NCBI GenBank assembly: GCA_002284895.1
Contig: CP015605.1
Span: 806,001 to 870,000, forward strand
Length of the DNA: 64,000 nucleotides
Origin: Actinobacteria bacterium IMCC19121
GTDB lineage: Bacteria > Actinomycetota > Actinomycetes > Nanopelagicales > Nanopelagicaceae
Reading direction: 5' to 3'
Shown here: positions 41,334 through 50,166 of the stretch, one piece after another
Layout of the letters: the number at the start of each line of letters is the position of its first letter
Position numbering within the stretch: the stretch's first letter is position 1
Translations under genes and position numbers: made by a program
Notes under the pieces: generated by a model
Told to the model about the DNA's origin: nothing
The model's input: only the letters and a program-made list of their open reading frames with translations
Databases searched by the model: none

Positions 41334-41453
41334 GTTTCCGGGGTCGATGTAATTTCGAACCGGCGGTTATAGTCCGCGACCCGATGCCAGCCAGGTATCG
41401 GTTGACTCAGTGAAATTCTGGGACCGACGGTTAAAGTCCGGATGAGAGGAAAC
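41334..41453 (+). promoter_or_regulatory. FMN riboswitch (RFN element)
   Basis: The conserved parts are all present: closing stem GTTTCC/GGAAAC, GGGGTCGATGTAATTTCGA, ACCGGCGGTTATAGTCCGC, the GTGAAATTCTGG region, ACCGACGGTTAAAGTCCGG and ATGAGAGGAAAC. FMN binding reduces expression of the following riboflavin operon. Confidence 0.97.
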
Positions 41454-41506
41454 CAACAAAGGGTAGGTATTTGCCTACCTTCTTTGTGCATTTCTTTTTT
41501 GCACGC

Positions 41507-41544
41507 ACCCCGGTTACTCGTATCTCGAGTCGGGGGTTTTTTTT
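41507..41544 (+). terminator. Riboswitch-controlled terminator abutting ribD
   Basis: ACCCCG/CGGGGGT and ACTCG/CGAGT pair into one long hairpin followed by eight T, and the next base is the A of the ribD ATG. This is the expression platform of the FMN riboswitch. A second hairpin, GGTAGG/CCTACC (41462-41479), lies upstream and may be the antiterminator competitor. Confidence 0.85.
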
Positions 41545-42558
41545 ATGGAGCACATAGTTGCAATGCAACGTGCCATTGCCTTGGGCGAAAAAGGCCTCGG
41601 TAAAACAGCACCGAATCCAATTGTTGGCGCAGTAATTATTGATGCAGCAGGTAATGTTGTCGGTGAAGGTTTTCATGATCGTGTGAACTCCCCAGATCAT
41701 GCAGAAGTTGTTGCTATAAAGGCTGCTGGAGATAAAGCAAAAGGTGCAACGATTGTTGTTTCTCTAGAGCCTTGCAACCACACGGGCAGCACAGGAGCCT
41801 GTGTTCGGGCAATTATCGATGCAGGCATTACAACTGTTGTCTTTGCAGTTGCAGACCCCAACCCAGTTGCTGCAGGTGGAGCAGATGCTCTGCGAGCAGC
41901 AGGTGTCACTGTGATTGAAGGCCTCCTTAAAGATGAAGCTGCGTTTTCTAACCGTGCTTGGTTGATGAAGATTAAAAAGAACCGTCCATTTTTCACATGG
42001 AAAGTTGCAGCCACTCTCGATGGCAAAGTCGCAGCTGCTGATGGAACGTCCAAGTGGATTACAAATGAAGTCTCTAGGGCTGATGTGCAGATACTTCGCC
42101 GCCAAGCAGATGCAATCCTTGTTGGTACCAATACTGTTATTGCCGATAACCCACATTTGATTCCACGGGGCGAGTTTGCAGGCTATGCAGGCAACCCGAT
42201 TCGCGTAGTGTGCGGGGAGCAAGAGCTTCCAAAGGATGCTGCTGTTTTTGATTCAGCTGCCCAGAGCGTTGTTGTGAAGTCAAAGGATTTAGATGTCTTG
42301 GTGGGAAAACTGAATGAATTAGGCGTTAATCACGTCTTTGTCGAAGCTGGGCCAACCCTGGCATCTGCCATGGTGGATCACTGCTTGATGGATGAACTAG
42401 TGATTTATCAGGCCCCAACGTTTTTGGGCACAGGCAAGCACTTCTTTGCCTTTGATTACCCAACCACGATTACTGATCAAATGCGGATGGACCACATCAG
42501 CACTGTGGTTCTAGATGGCGATGTTAAATCCACCTATCGCATTAGGAACGGTGAGTGA
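41545..42558 (+). CDS. ribD: Riboflavin biosynthesis protein RibD (deaminase/reductase)
   Basis: A 337-residue bifunctional enzyme. The N-terminal deaminase has zinc motifs HAE and EPCNHTGSTGAC. The C-terminal reductase begins near FFTWKVAATLDGKVAAADG. It converts the GTP-cyclohydrolase product to the ribityl form. The ATG follows directly on the T-run of the terminator, so it lacks a normal ribosome site. The stop overlaps ribE (TGATG). Confidence 0.95.
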   Translation: MEHIVAMQRAIALGEKGLGKTAPNPIVGAVIIDAAGNVVGEGFHDRVNSPDHAEVVAIKAAGDKAKGATIVVSLEPCNHTGSTGACVRAIIDAGITTVVFAVADPNPVAAGGADALRAAGVTVIEGLLKDEAAFSNRAWLMKIKKNRPFFTWKVAATLDGKVAAADGTSKWITNEVSRADVQILRRQADAILVGTNTVIADNPHLIPRGEFAGYAGNPIRVVCGEQELPKDAAVFDSAAQSVVVKSKDLDVLVGKLNELGVNHVFVEAGPTLASAMVDHCLMDELVIYQAPTFLGTGKHFFAFDYPTTITDQMRMDHISTVVLDGDVKSTYRIRNGE

Positions 42559-43160
42559 TGTTTACAGGACTCATTGCTGAACTTGGTTCAGTTACCGCAA
42601 TTGAAAAGAGCGAGAGCTCTGCTGTTTTCACAATTAATGCACCCAAGTTAATTAGTCAGATTTCAGTGGGGGATTCTGTTGCAGTCAATGGCGTGTGCTT
42701 AACTGCCACAGCCATCTCTGGCAACGTTTTTAGTGCAGATGTCATGGTTCAAACTCTTTCACTCACATCACTCTCACAACTCTCAGTTTCTAGCCCGGTT
42801 AACCTAGAACTCGCTGCGCAGTTAAATGCGCGCATGGGTGGGCATATGGTGCAGGGACATGTGGATGGTGTGGCAAAGGTAGTTGGGTTAACACCTGGAG
42901 ATAAATGGGCGCAGTTCGATATTACTGTGCCGGCGCATCTTGCTAAATACATTGTTAACCAGGGATCTATCTGCCTAGATGGTGTTTCACTGACGGTGGG
43001 AGGCATTGATGATTCAAACAATATTGTCACCGTGTGGTTAATCCCAGAGACTTTAGCGGCCACCAACCTTTCAGGGAAAAAAGCTGGAGATTTAGTCAAC
43101 GTGGAAGTTGATGTTCTTGCAAAGTACGTGGAGCGATTATTAGCTAAGGGGGATAAGTGA
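42558..43160 (+). CDS. ribE: Riboflavin synthase alpha chain
   Basis: A 200-residue protein with two lumazine-binding repeats, each starting with the pattern MFTGLIAELGSV / HMVQGHVDGVAKV and including SVAVNGVCLTA / GSICLDGVSLTV. It dismutates two lumazines into riboflavin. Starts and stops overlap ribD and ribBA as TGATG, so the operon is translationally coupled. Confidence 0.95.
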   Translation: MFTGLIAELGSVTAIEKSESSAVFTINAPKLISQISVGDSVAVNGVCLTATAISGNVFSADVMVQTLSLTSLSQLSVSSPVNLELAAQLNARMGGHMVQGHVDGVAKVVGLTPGDKWAQFDITVPAHLAKYIVNQGSICLDGVSLTVGGIDDSNNIVTVWLIPETLAATNLSGKKAGDLVNVEVDVLAKYVERLLAKGDK

Positions 43161-44353
43161 TGAGTAATCTGCAAACTGCCCTTGATGCTTTTAAAAGAGG
43201 CGATCTGATTATTGTTACAGATCATGCCGATCGTGAAAATGAAGGCGATTTAATGATATTGGCCGAGAAAGCAACGGCTGAAAAGGTGGCCTTTATGGTG
43301 CGCCACACAACTGGAATTTTATGTGTTGCACTCACACAAGAGCGTGCACGCAAACTGCGTCTGCCGTTGATGGTTGAAGAAAACCAAGATTCAAAAAAGA
43401 CGGCATTTACTGTAAGCGTTGATTACAAAGTGGGTCTAACAACTGGCGTCAGTGCCACAGAGCGAGCTAACACTGCCCGTGCCTTGGCTGATACCAGTGT
43501 CCAGTACTCAGAATTCATCCGTCCTGGACATGTCTTCCCACTCATTGCCGATAAGGGCGGCCTAGCTGCGCGTGGTGGTCACACAGAGGCAGGAGTGGCG
43601 CTAACGCAATTAGTCGGAGCACAACCTCTAGCTCTTCTTTCTGAAATCGTGAATGAAGATGGATCCATGGCACGTGGGCAATCCCTTTTAGATTTTGCAG
43701 CTAAGCATTCAATCCCAATGATTTCTATTGAAGAGCTAGTTGCTATGGCACCAGTAATTACTGAAGTGAAATCTGAGTTTGAGTTCTTATGGGCTGATCT
43801 GCCGCTGCGCGGTGGAATGTGGAAAATTGCAACCTATCCGGGCTTGCGACAAAGAGAACATGCTGTGCTCTCCTTTGGCACAGCTGCCACCACACCTTTA
43901 GTTCGTATTCACTCTGAGTGCTTCACTGGCGATGTTGTTCATTCCCAGCGCTGTGATTGCGGTGAACAGTTAGAGCAATCTATTTCATTGATTCAACAAC
44001 ATGGCTATGGCTTCATTGTTTATCTGCGCGATCATGAGGGTCGTGGCATTGGGTTGACTGAAAAGATCATGGCCTATCAACTACAAGATAAAGGCATGGA
44101 CACCATTGAGGCCAACTTGCATTTAGGCCATGAAATCGATGCCCGTGATTGGTCTGATGCAATTGCAATTATTGAATCCCTTGGTCTTTCACATCTGCAA
44201 CTGCTCACTAATAACCCTAGAAAGGTAGATGCTCTTAAAGAGGCTGGGATTGCAGTGATTCAAAATCCATTAGTGATTGCTAGCAATGAATTTAATGAGA
44301 AGTATTTAGCAACAAAACAAGAAAAGCTGGGCCACACTAGAGGAGGCAAATAA
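43160..44353 (+). CDS. ribBA: Bifunctional DHBP synthase / GTP cyclohydrolase II
   Basis: A 397-residue fusion. The N-terminal RibB half has DHADRENEGDLMILAE and RPGHVFPLIA..GGLAARGGHTEA. The C-terminal RibA half has the zinc cluster (HSQRCDCGEQL) and YLRDHEGRGIGLTEK. Together they supply both precursors of riboflavin. It runs straight into ribH with no gap and a GAGGAGG site. Confidence 0.96.
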   Translation: MSNLQTALDAFKRGDLIIVTDHADRENEGDLMILAEKATAEKVAFMVRHTTGILCVALTQERARKLRLPLMVEENQDSKKTAFTVSVDYKVGLTTGVSATERANTARALADTSVQYSEFIRPGHVFPLIADKGGLAARGGHTEAGVALTQLVGAQPLALLSEIVNEDGSMARGQSLLDFAAKHSIPMISIEELVAMAPVITEVKSEFEFLWADLPLRGGMWKIATYPGLRQREHAVLSFGTAATTPLVRIHSECFTGDVVHSQRCDCGEQLEQSISLIQQHGYGFIVYLRDHEGRGIGLTEKIMAYQLQDKGMDTIEANLHLGHEIDARDWSDAIAIIESLGLSHLQLLTNNPRKVDALKEAGIAVIQNPLVIASNEFNEKYLATKQEKLGHTRGGK

Positions 44354-44821
44354 ATGGCAGGACATGCACCAACTATCGGTATTAAGCCACTTCCAGGGGC
44401 CAAGGTTGCCATCATCTCTTCCTCATGGCATCTAGATATTTGTAATGACTTAATTGCAGGTGCCAAGCGCGCATTAACGCAGGCTCAGGTTGGCACAGTT
44501 GAAGTCCAGTTTGTACCTGGCTCTTTTGAGATTCCACTTGCTGCCCAATACGCTTTTGAAGCTGGCTTTAATGCTGTTGTGGCGCTGGGCCTTGTTTTAA
44601 AGGGTGAAACACCACATTTTGATTATGTCTGCCAAGGTGTCACACAAGGTGTCATTGATGTTTCACTCAAACACTCAAAGCCCATTGGTTATGGCGTCTT
44701 GATGTGTAATGATCTAGATCAAGCAATTGATAGATGTGGTCGTGCCACAAGTAAAGAAGATAAAGGCTATGACAGCGCAGTTGCTGCGCTAGAGCTTTTG
44801 CATCTGCAAAAGAAGCGTTAG
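44354..44821 (+). CDS. ribH: Lumazine synthase
   Basis: A 155-residue subunit of 6,7-dimethyl-8-ribityllumazine synthase, which forms a large capsid-like assembly. Motifs: VPGSFEIPLAAQYAF, LGLVLKGETPHFDYVCQG and GYGVLMCNDLDQAIDR. It is the last gene of the riboflavin operon. Confidence 0.96.
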   Translation: MAGHAPTIGIKPLPGAKVAIISSSWHLDICNDLIAGAKRALTQAQVGTVEVQFVPGSFEIPLAAQYAFEAGFNAVVALGLVLKGETPHFDYVCQGVTQGVIDVSLKHSKPIGYGVLMCNDLDQAIDRCGRATSKEDKGYDSAVAALELLHLQKKR

Positions 44822-44876
44822 GCGTTTCGTTCACCTCATTAAAAAGGCTATATATCCGAGCCACTAAGGTTGGCCC

Positions 44877-46868
44877 ATGAGCGATATGTCTAACAAAGTG
44901 CGAGAAGCACTAGACGTCGCCGTTGAAGCAATTGGTGGTGCACCACGTGAAGGCCAGATTGAAATGGCTGAAGCCGTTGCTAACGCCTTAACGGATCGTC
45001 ACCACTTAATGGTGCAAGCTGGAACAGGTACAGGAAAATCACTTGCTTATTTAATCCCTGGCATTGTGCACGGTCGAAAAGTATTAGTTGCAACTGCCAC
45101 CTTGGCGCTGCAGCGCCAGTTAGTAGATAGAGATCTACCTGCAGTTGTGCCGGCCCTTGAAAAGCTGCTGGGACGTGAAGTGAGCTATGCAATCTATAAA
45201 GGTGTCGGTAACTACATCTGTTTGCAAAAGATGAATAGTGAAGATGTTGATCCTGATGGTGAGTTAGTCATGGATGTTTCATCGTTGGAAAAAGATGCAA
45301 AACGTTTAATTGCTTGGGCTAAAACGCCTGGTGTTTCAGGGGATAGAGATGATGCACCTGAAGTAGATAGGCGAGTATGGGCAGCTAATAGTGTTTCCGG
45401 TCGTGAGTGCGTGGGAGCAGATGTATGTGCTTTTGGTTCACAGTGCTTTGCGGCAAATGCAAAAGGTAAAGCCCAAACTGCAGATGTGGTTGTCACAAAC
45501 CACACTCTGCTTGCAATTGAGATTATGGATCTGCATCCCATTTTGCCTGAGCGAGATTGCATTATTTTGGATGAAGCCCATGAGTTTATGGACAGAGCAA
45601 CACAGGCTGTTACAGATGAACTGACTTCAGGTCGAGTACTGCGAGCTGCAGCAATGGCCCGCAAGTTCATGCCGGGCAAGCTGGCAGATGCTTTTCATAA
45701 AGCAGCTAATGATTTTCATGAGTCCATGGTTGATTACGGGGAATCGGTGCGCAGTGAACTGGGTTCACAGGGGCGCCTGGAGGAGATTCCGCAATCACTG
45801 GAATCACCGATTCGAAAGGTGAGAGAGGCTGCGCAAGCAATCGTGCAATCACTTACTGCCGATGATGAGATTATCGATACCGATGCAATGGCTGAGCGGG
45901 CACGTGTTAAAGGTGCGGTCAATGAAGTCTCAACAACTGCTGCCACGCTATTAAAACTCGGTGATGGTTTAGTGCTCTGGTATGAACCAACGTTTTCTAC
46001 CTTGCACTTAGCACCACTCTCTGTCTCTGATGTTTTGCGCGAGAACATGCTCAAGCAAACTCCCGTTATTGCAACCTCTGCCACATTAACCGTTGGTAAC
46101 TCCTTTAACTCATTAGCTAAAAGCATTGGTTTTATTGTGGGAGAGGATTTAAATACCGAGCTCTCTGAAGGTGAATTAGATCCAGGCAATGTGCAGATGT
46201 TGGATGTGGGATCCCCATTTGATTTTGCTAATCAAGGCGTTCTCTATATGCCAAAGCACTTGCCAGAACCAGGCAGAGATGGCCCCAGCATTGAAGTGCT
46301 CACAGAGTTGGGTGAGCTCATTGATGCTGCCGGTGGGCGCACGTTGGCCTTGTTTTCTTCATGGCGCGGGGTTGAAGCAGCAGATGCGCACTTGCGCAAA
46401 GTGTTAGCTGAGCTTCCTATCAAGATCATCACGCAAAAGCGCGGTGATGCGGTTGGTCCACTGGTTGCTCGCTTTGCAAAGGATGAAACATCAGTACTAC
46501 TGGGCACGATGTCGCTCTGGCAAGGAGTGGATGTGCCAGGAAATAGTTGCATTCTTGTTGCTATCGATCGCATTCCTTTCCCTAGACCAGATGAGCCGGT
46601 GATGTCGGCTCGTGCATCACAAGCAGATGCTGCTGGTGGAAGTGGTTTTATGCAGGTGTCACTGCCACGTGCTGCGCTGTTGTTAGCCCAGGGCACCGGG
46701 CGTTTGATTCGATCTGTTGATGATCGGGGAGTAGTTGCTATTTTAGATTCGCGCATTGTTACTAAGCGATATGGCAGTGTGTTACTTAATTCAATGCCAC
46801 CGCTGTGGCGCACATCAGATAAGGCTGTGGTGCAGGATTCTCTAAAGCGCCTGAACGAGTCCCTTTAA
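44877..46868 (+). CDS. dinG: DinG-family ATP-dependent DNA helicase
   Basis: A 663-residue superfamily 2 helicase of the XPD/DinG type. Walker A is AGTGTGKSLAYL, the DEAH box is LDEAHEF, and the iron-sulfur Cys set is in ECVGADVCAFGSQC plus an upstream Cys (NYICLQ). Motif VI is GTGRLIRS. It unwinds DNA and DNA-RNA hybrids 5' to 3' during repair. TAAGGT ends 6 nt before the ATG, indicating a leaderless message. No SOS box is seen here. It overlaps the convergent NUDIX gene. Confidence 0.92.
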   Translation: MSDMSNKVREALDVAVEAIGGAPREGQIEMAEAVANALTDRHHLMVQAGTGTGKSLAYLIPGIVHGRKVLVATATLALQRQLVDRDLPAVVPALEKLLGREVSYAIYKGVGNYICLQKMNSEDVDPDGELVMDVSSLEKDAKRLIAWAKTPGVSGDRDDAPEVDRRVWAANSVSGRECVGADVCAFGSQCFAANAKGKAQTADVVVTNHTLLAIEIMDLHPILPERDCIILDEAHEFMDRATQAVTDELTSGRVLRAAAMARKFMPGKLADAFHKAANDFHESMVDYGESVRSELGSQGRLEEIPQSLESPIRKVREAAQAIVQSLTADDEIIDTDAMAERARVKGAVNEVSTTAATLLKLGDGLVLWYEPTFSTLHLAPLSVSDVLRENMLKQTPVIATSATLTVGNSFNSLAKSIGFIVGEDLNTELSEGELDPGNVQMLDVGSPFDFANQGVLYMPKHLPEPGRDGPSIEVLTELGELIDAAGGRTLALFSSWRGVEAADAHLRKVLAELPIKIITQKRGDAVGPLVARFAKDETSVLLGTMSLWQGVDVPGNSCILVAIDRIPFPRPDEPVMSARASQADAAGGSGFMQVSLPRAALLLAQGTGRLIRSVDDRGVVAILDSRIVTKRYGSVLLNSMPPLWRTSDKAVVQDSLKRLNESL

Positions 46869-47297
46869 CAAGGGCCAAGATTTTTCAAAACTAGGGTGAA
46901 GAGTTAATTCATCCACTGCATCTATTTCAACCCAGCGCACTTCATGGGATTCATCATTGAGCTCATGGGCTACTAACTCATCTGTTGCATAGGCAATGAC
47001 AGTGTCATAGCGCCAGCTGCCGTGATCATCGCTAAAAGTTTGAATAGGAGTTAGGTGCACAGGATCAATTCCTGTTTCCTCTTTCGCTTCCCTAATTGCT
47101 GCCTCTAAAACGCTTTCATGACTATCGCGTGCTCCTCCTGGGATTCCCCACGTGTCACCGTTGTGAACCCATGGGGCGCGATGTTGCAAAAGGATTTGCG
47201 TGCCGCGAACTAAAAGGATTCCAGCAGCGCCATTAAGACCCCAGTGTTTATTGCCACAGGCGCATTGGATCCAACCATCACCATCGCGCGCGCTCAT
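46842..47297 (-). CDS. NUDIX hydrolase
   Basis: A 151-residue protein with the NUDIX box GGARDSHESVLEAAIREAKE-ETGI (Gly, Glu and REUxEE positions intact). The N-terminus (CACGNKHWGLNGAAGILLVR) has two Cys and a His as in actinobacterial NUDIX proteins with a short zinc-like lead. It hydrolyses a nucleoside-diphosphate-linked substrate that cannot be specified from sequence. A near -10 (CACTCT) sits 6 nt upstream. Confidence 0.9.
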   Translation of the reverse strand: MSARDGDGWIQCACGNKHWGLNGAAGILLVRGTQILLQHRAPWVHNGDTWGIPGGARDSHESVLEAAIREAKEETGIDPVHLTPIQTFSDDHGSWRYDTVIAYATDELVAHELNDESHEVRWVEIDAVDELTLHPSFEKSWPLLKGLVQAL

Positions 47298-47378
47298 GAA
47301 CCAAGAGTGTCACAACTATCCACAGTTAGCGCAGTGAGCACAGGGATTAGTCCTTTGGCCCATTTATCGTGCCTGCAC

Positions 47379-48074
47379 ATGAAGCGCTTATTAATTCTCG
47401 TCCTTTTTATCTCTTTATCCACCCCGGCTAGCGCAGTAGCTGATTGCACAACCAACGCCTGCGTTGATGTTTTCACGCAAGATAACCAGATCATCATTAC
47501 GGCTAAAAAGGGAGATGGTGGAGCAGTAGTTAAAAAGCGCACAGTGGTTGTGCCCACGCCAAAGCCAACGCTGTGGTTTCCGCCAAAACCTAAAGCTGTT
47601 CCGGCGGTTAAGCGCACATACAAACCGCGAGTTCGAGTGAAAAAAGTGGTAACTACCAGCGTTAATTTAAGTGATCGCTTAATCAAAATGGTTCCAACGG
47701 CCACCATTTCCTATCAACCAGAGTTTGAACCGCTGGTGCATGTGCCAGTTATTTTCTGGTGTGATCTTCCGACTCTCTTTCAATCTCGAGTCGACATCAT
47801 TGGTGAAGTTATCGATGTCGCACTTCGCCCGGGCTTTGCCTGGCAGTGGGGGGATGGGGAAGTTTTCCAGACCACTGAACCAGGAGCTCCATATCCCAAT
47901 CAAAAAGTTACACATACCTATAAACGCCCTGGCACCTATTACGTGAGCTTGATTGCCACATGGAATGGCAACTTCAAACATAACGGGGCAACCAGAGCCA
48001 TCACAGGAACTATCAAAATCCCATCTTTTGCAGTTATCACCGTGGTATCTGCTAACTCAACTTTTACGAAATGA
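47379..48074 (+). CDS. Secreted PKD-domain protein
   Basis: A 231-residue predicted exported protein with a signal peptide (RLLILVLFISLSTPASAVA). Next is a Lys/Pro-rich linker (PTPKPTLWFPPKPKAVPAVK). A C-terminal PKD fold follows, with WQWGDGEVF and HTYKRPGTYYVSLIATW. PKD domains usually serve surface binding. The start at 47379 fits the signal peptide; the longer frame to 47244 overlaps the divergent NUDIX gene. The gene is followed 7 bp later by DUF4192. Confidence 0.8.
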   Translation: MKRLLILVLFISLSTPASAVADCTTNACVDVFTQDNQIIITAKKGDGGAVVKKRTVVVPTPKPTLWFPPKPKAVPAVKRTYKPRVRVKKVVTTSVNLSDRLIKMVPTATISYQPEFEPLVHVPVIFWCDLPTLFQSRVDIIGEVIDVALRPGFAWQWGDGEVFQTTEPGAPYPNQKVTHTYKRPGTYYVSLIATWNGNFKHNGATRAITGTIKIPSFAVITVVSANSTFTK

Positions 48075-48081
48075 GCAGATA

Positions 48082-48627
48082 ATGACAACTGATTATGAAG
48101 AGCTAGAAATCGCATCCCTTCCACTTGCAAGTGATAAAGACTTTGTTGCACTCGTTACTAGTTTTAGTGTTGATCCAGATAGCCCAGACCTTTCCTTTAT
48201 GCAACGTGATGGGGCAACGGCGGTCATTGACTTAGCCACTGAGTTTGAAAAGTATGGTGTTGCAAGTAATCCTGATTTGATTGCACGGGTTATTGGGCGC
48301 TTAAGTGATATCCAAGTGCGAGACTTTGCACTTGGCACCCACAATGGTGAAAGCTTTGAAACTTATTGGCGCATGTGGCATTACTTGCTGCAAATTGCAC
48401 CTGTGGGCTTTGTTGCACCCGTTGCCACATTGTTTGCAACCCTTGCCTATGAGCGCTCTGATACTCCACTTGCTTATCGCTCCCTGGATCGCGCTAGTGC
48501 TGATGCTCCGGGTTATTCGCTGACTATTTTGCTGCGCAGAGTCTTTGGTTCAGGCTGGCCCGCTAGCGCTTTTGCTGCCATGCGCATCGAGCTTCACCCC
48601 AAGGTCACCGCGGGGATTTTCGAATAA
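48082..48627 (+). CDS. DUF4192 domain protein
   Basis: A 181-residue protein that resembles DUF4192, an actinobacterial family of unknown function. Blocks include LIARVIGRLSDIQVRDFALG, VGFVAPVATLFATLAYERSD and APGYSLTILLRRVFGSGW. Family members are often about 300-400 residues, so this may be a short form. It lies 7 bp after the PKD gene. Confidence 0.75.
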   Translation: MTTDYEELEIASLPLASDKDFVALVTSFSVDPDSPDLSFMQRDGATAVIDLATEFEKYGVASNPDLIARVIGRLSDIQVRDFALGTHNGESFETYWRMWHYLLQIAPVGFVAPVATLFATLAYERSDTPLAYRSLDRASADAPGYSLTILLRRVFGSGWPASAFAAMRIELHPKVTAGIFE

Positions 48628-48654
48628 ACCCAGACATCTGTTAATCTTCCCCCA

Positions 48655-48770
48655 GGTCACGAGTTCTAGTGTTTAGCCCCGGCTTACTAGACGGCAACCC
48701 TCCACCACGGTGGGGTGCTCCGGGTGAAGACCAGATCGACTAGCACAACGCAGTCGATAAGCGTGGAACA
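48655..48770 (+). promoter_or_regulatory. SAM-IV (SAM-I/IV type) riboswitch
   Basis: Conserved segments of the actinobacterial SAM-IV element are present: GGTCACGAGTTCTAG, AGCCCCGGCTTACTAG, CGGCAACCCTCC, CGGTGGGGTGCTCCGGGTGA and AGACCAG, followed by a pseudoknot region. It precedes metY-metX and should reduce expression when S-adenosylmethionine is abundant. Confidence 0.93.
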
Positions 48771-48843
48771 CCTAATTCCACTAGTTATGCCAGCGTCGGC
48801 ATTTCTGGATTATGTGTTCCCATAACTGGGAGGAATCACTTAC

Positions 48844-50166
48844 ATGTCAACCTTTTCATTTGAAGAAGCAGCTTTTGAAACGCGTCAAATTCACGCCGGA
48901 CAAGTTGCAGATCCAACAACTGGGGCCCGTGCACTTCCTCTGTATCAAACCACTGCATATCAATTCCGCGATACAAAACATGCAGCAGATCTTTTTGGTT
49001 TGGCAGAGTTAGGCAATATCTATACCCGCATCATGAACCCAACACAAGATGTAGTTGAAAAGCGCATTGCATCACTTGAGGGTGGTGTTGCTGCCCTGCT
49101 TCTTGCTTCAGGTTCTGCTGCTACAACTTTTGCAGTCTTAGCTGTTGCAACTGCAGGAGATCACATCGTTTCATCTAAATATCTCTATGGTGGCACATAT
49201 AACTTGTTCCACTACACCTTGCCATCTTTTGGTGTGGAGGTTACTTTCGTTGATAACCCCAATGATCCAGCAGAGTGGGCCAAGGCAGTTCGCCCTAATA
49301 CCAAAGCGTTCTTTGGTGAAACGATTTCAAATCCAAATAACGATATTTTAGATATCGCTGCAGTTGCAAAGGTTGCTCATGAAAATCATGTGCCACTAAT
49401 AGTAGATAACACTGTGGCAACACCTTATGTTATTAAGCCAATTGAATTTGGCGCAGATGTAGTTGTTCACTCGGCAACTAAGTTCCTTGCTGGTCACGGA
49501 AATGCAGTAGTGGGTGCGATTGTTGATTCAGGTAATTTTGATTATGCGCGCTATCCTGAAAAGTTCACAAGCTTTAACACCCCAGATCCTTCCTATCACG
49601 GCCTTGTCTATGCCCAAGCTCTGGGAGTGGGATCTGCCTTTGGAGCAAATCTTGCCTATATCTTCAAGATTCGCCTGACATTGCTGCGCGACATCGGAGC
49701 TGCTGTGAGCCCATTTAATGCATGGCTTTTGGCTCAAGGTCTTGAGACGTTGACTCTTCGCATGAAACAACATTTAGAAAATGCCAAGGCAGTTGCTACA
49801 TGGCTTGAAAACCACCCACAGGTTGAGAAGGTAAATTACTCATCCCTGCCAAGTAATTCATACAACAAACTTGCCACAAAGTATGCACCGAAAGGTTCAG
49901 GCTCAGTGCTCTCCTTTGAAATCAAGGGTGGGATAGAGGCAGGAAAGAAGTTTGTTGAGGGCTTGAGCTTGCACTCACACGTTGCAAACATTGGCGATGT
50001 GAGATCACTAGTTATTCATCCAGCATCGACAACCCATTCACAACTATCGGCAGAAGAACTTCTCAATGCTGGCGTCAAGCCCGGCTTAATTCGCTTATCT
50101 GTTGGCCTTGAAGATATCGAAGATATCAAGGCAGATCTTTCAGATGGTTTTGCTGCAGCTCAATAG
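48844..50166 (+). CDS. metY: O-acetylhomoserine sulfhydrylase
   Basis: A 440-residue PLP enzyme that makes homocysteine from O-acetylhomoserine and sulfide. The PLP lysine is Lys213 (HSATKFLAGHG). Other blocks are FETRQIHAGQ at the start, LASGSAATTFAV, and GDVRSLVIHPASTTH near the C-terminus. A GGGAGGAAT ribosome region precedes the ATG. It is under SAM-IV control and is followed by metX with no gap. Confidence 0.95.
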   Translation: MSTFSFEEAAFETRQIHAGQVADPTTGARALPLYQTTAYQFRDTKHAADLFGLAELGNIYTRIMNPTQDVVEKRIASLEGGVAALLLASGSAATTFAVLAVATAGDHIVSSKYLYGGTYNLFHYTLPSFGVEVTFVDNPNDPAEWAKAVRPNTKAFFGETISNPNNDILDIAAVAKVAHENHVPLIVDNTVATPYVIKPIEFGADVVVHSATKFLAGHGNAVVGAIVDSGNFDYARYPEKFTSFNTPDPSYHGLVYAQALGVGSAFGANLAYIFKIRLTLLRDIGAAVSPFNAWLLAQGLETLTLRMKQHLENAKAVATWLENHPQVEKVNYSSLPSNSYNKLATKYAPKGSGSVLSFEIKGGIEAGKKFVEGLSLHSHVANIGDVRSLVIHPASTTHSQLSAEELLNAGVKPGLIRLSVGLEDIEDIKADLSDGFAAAQ

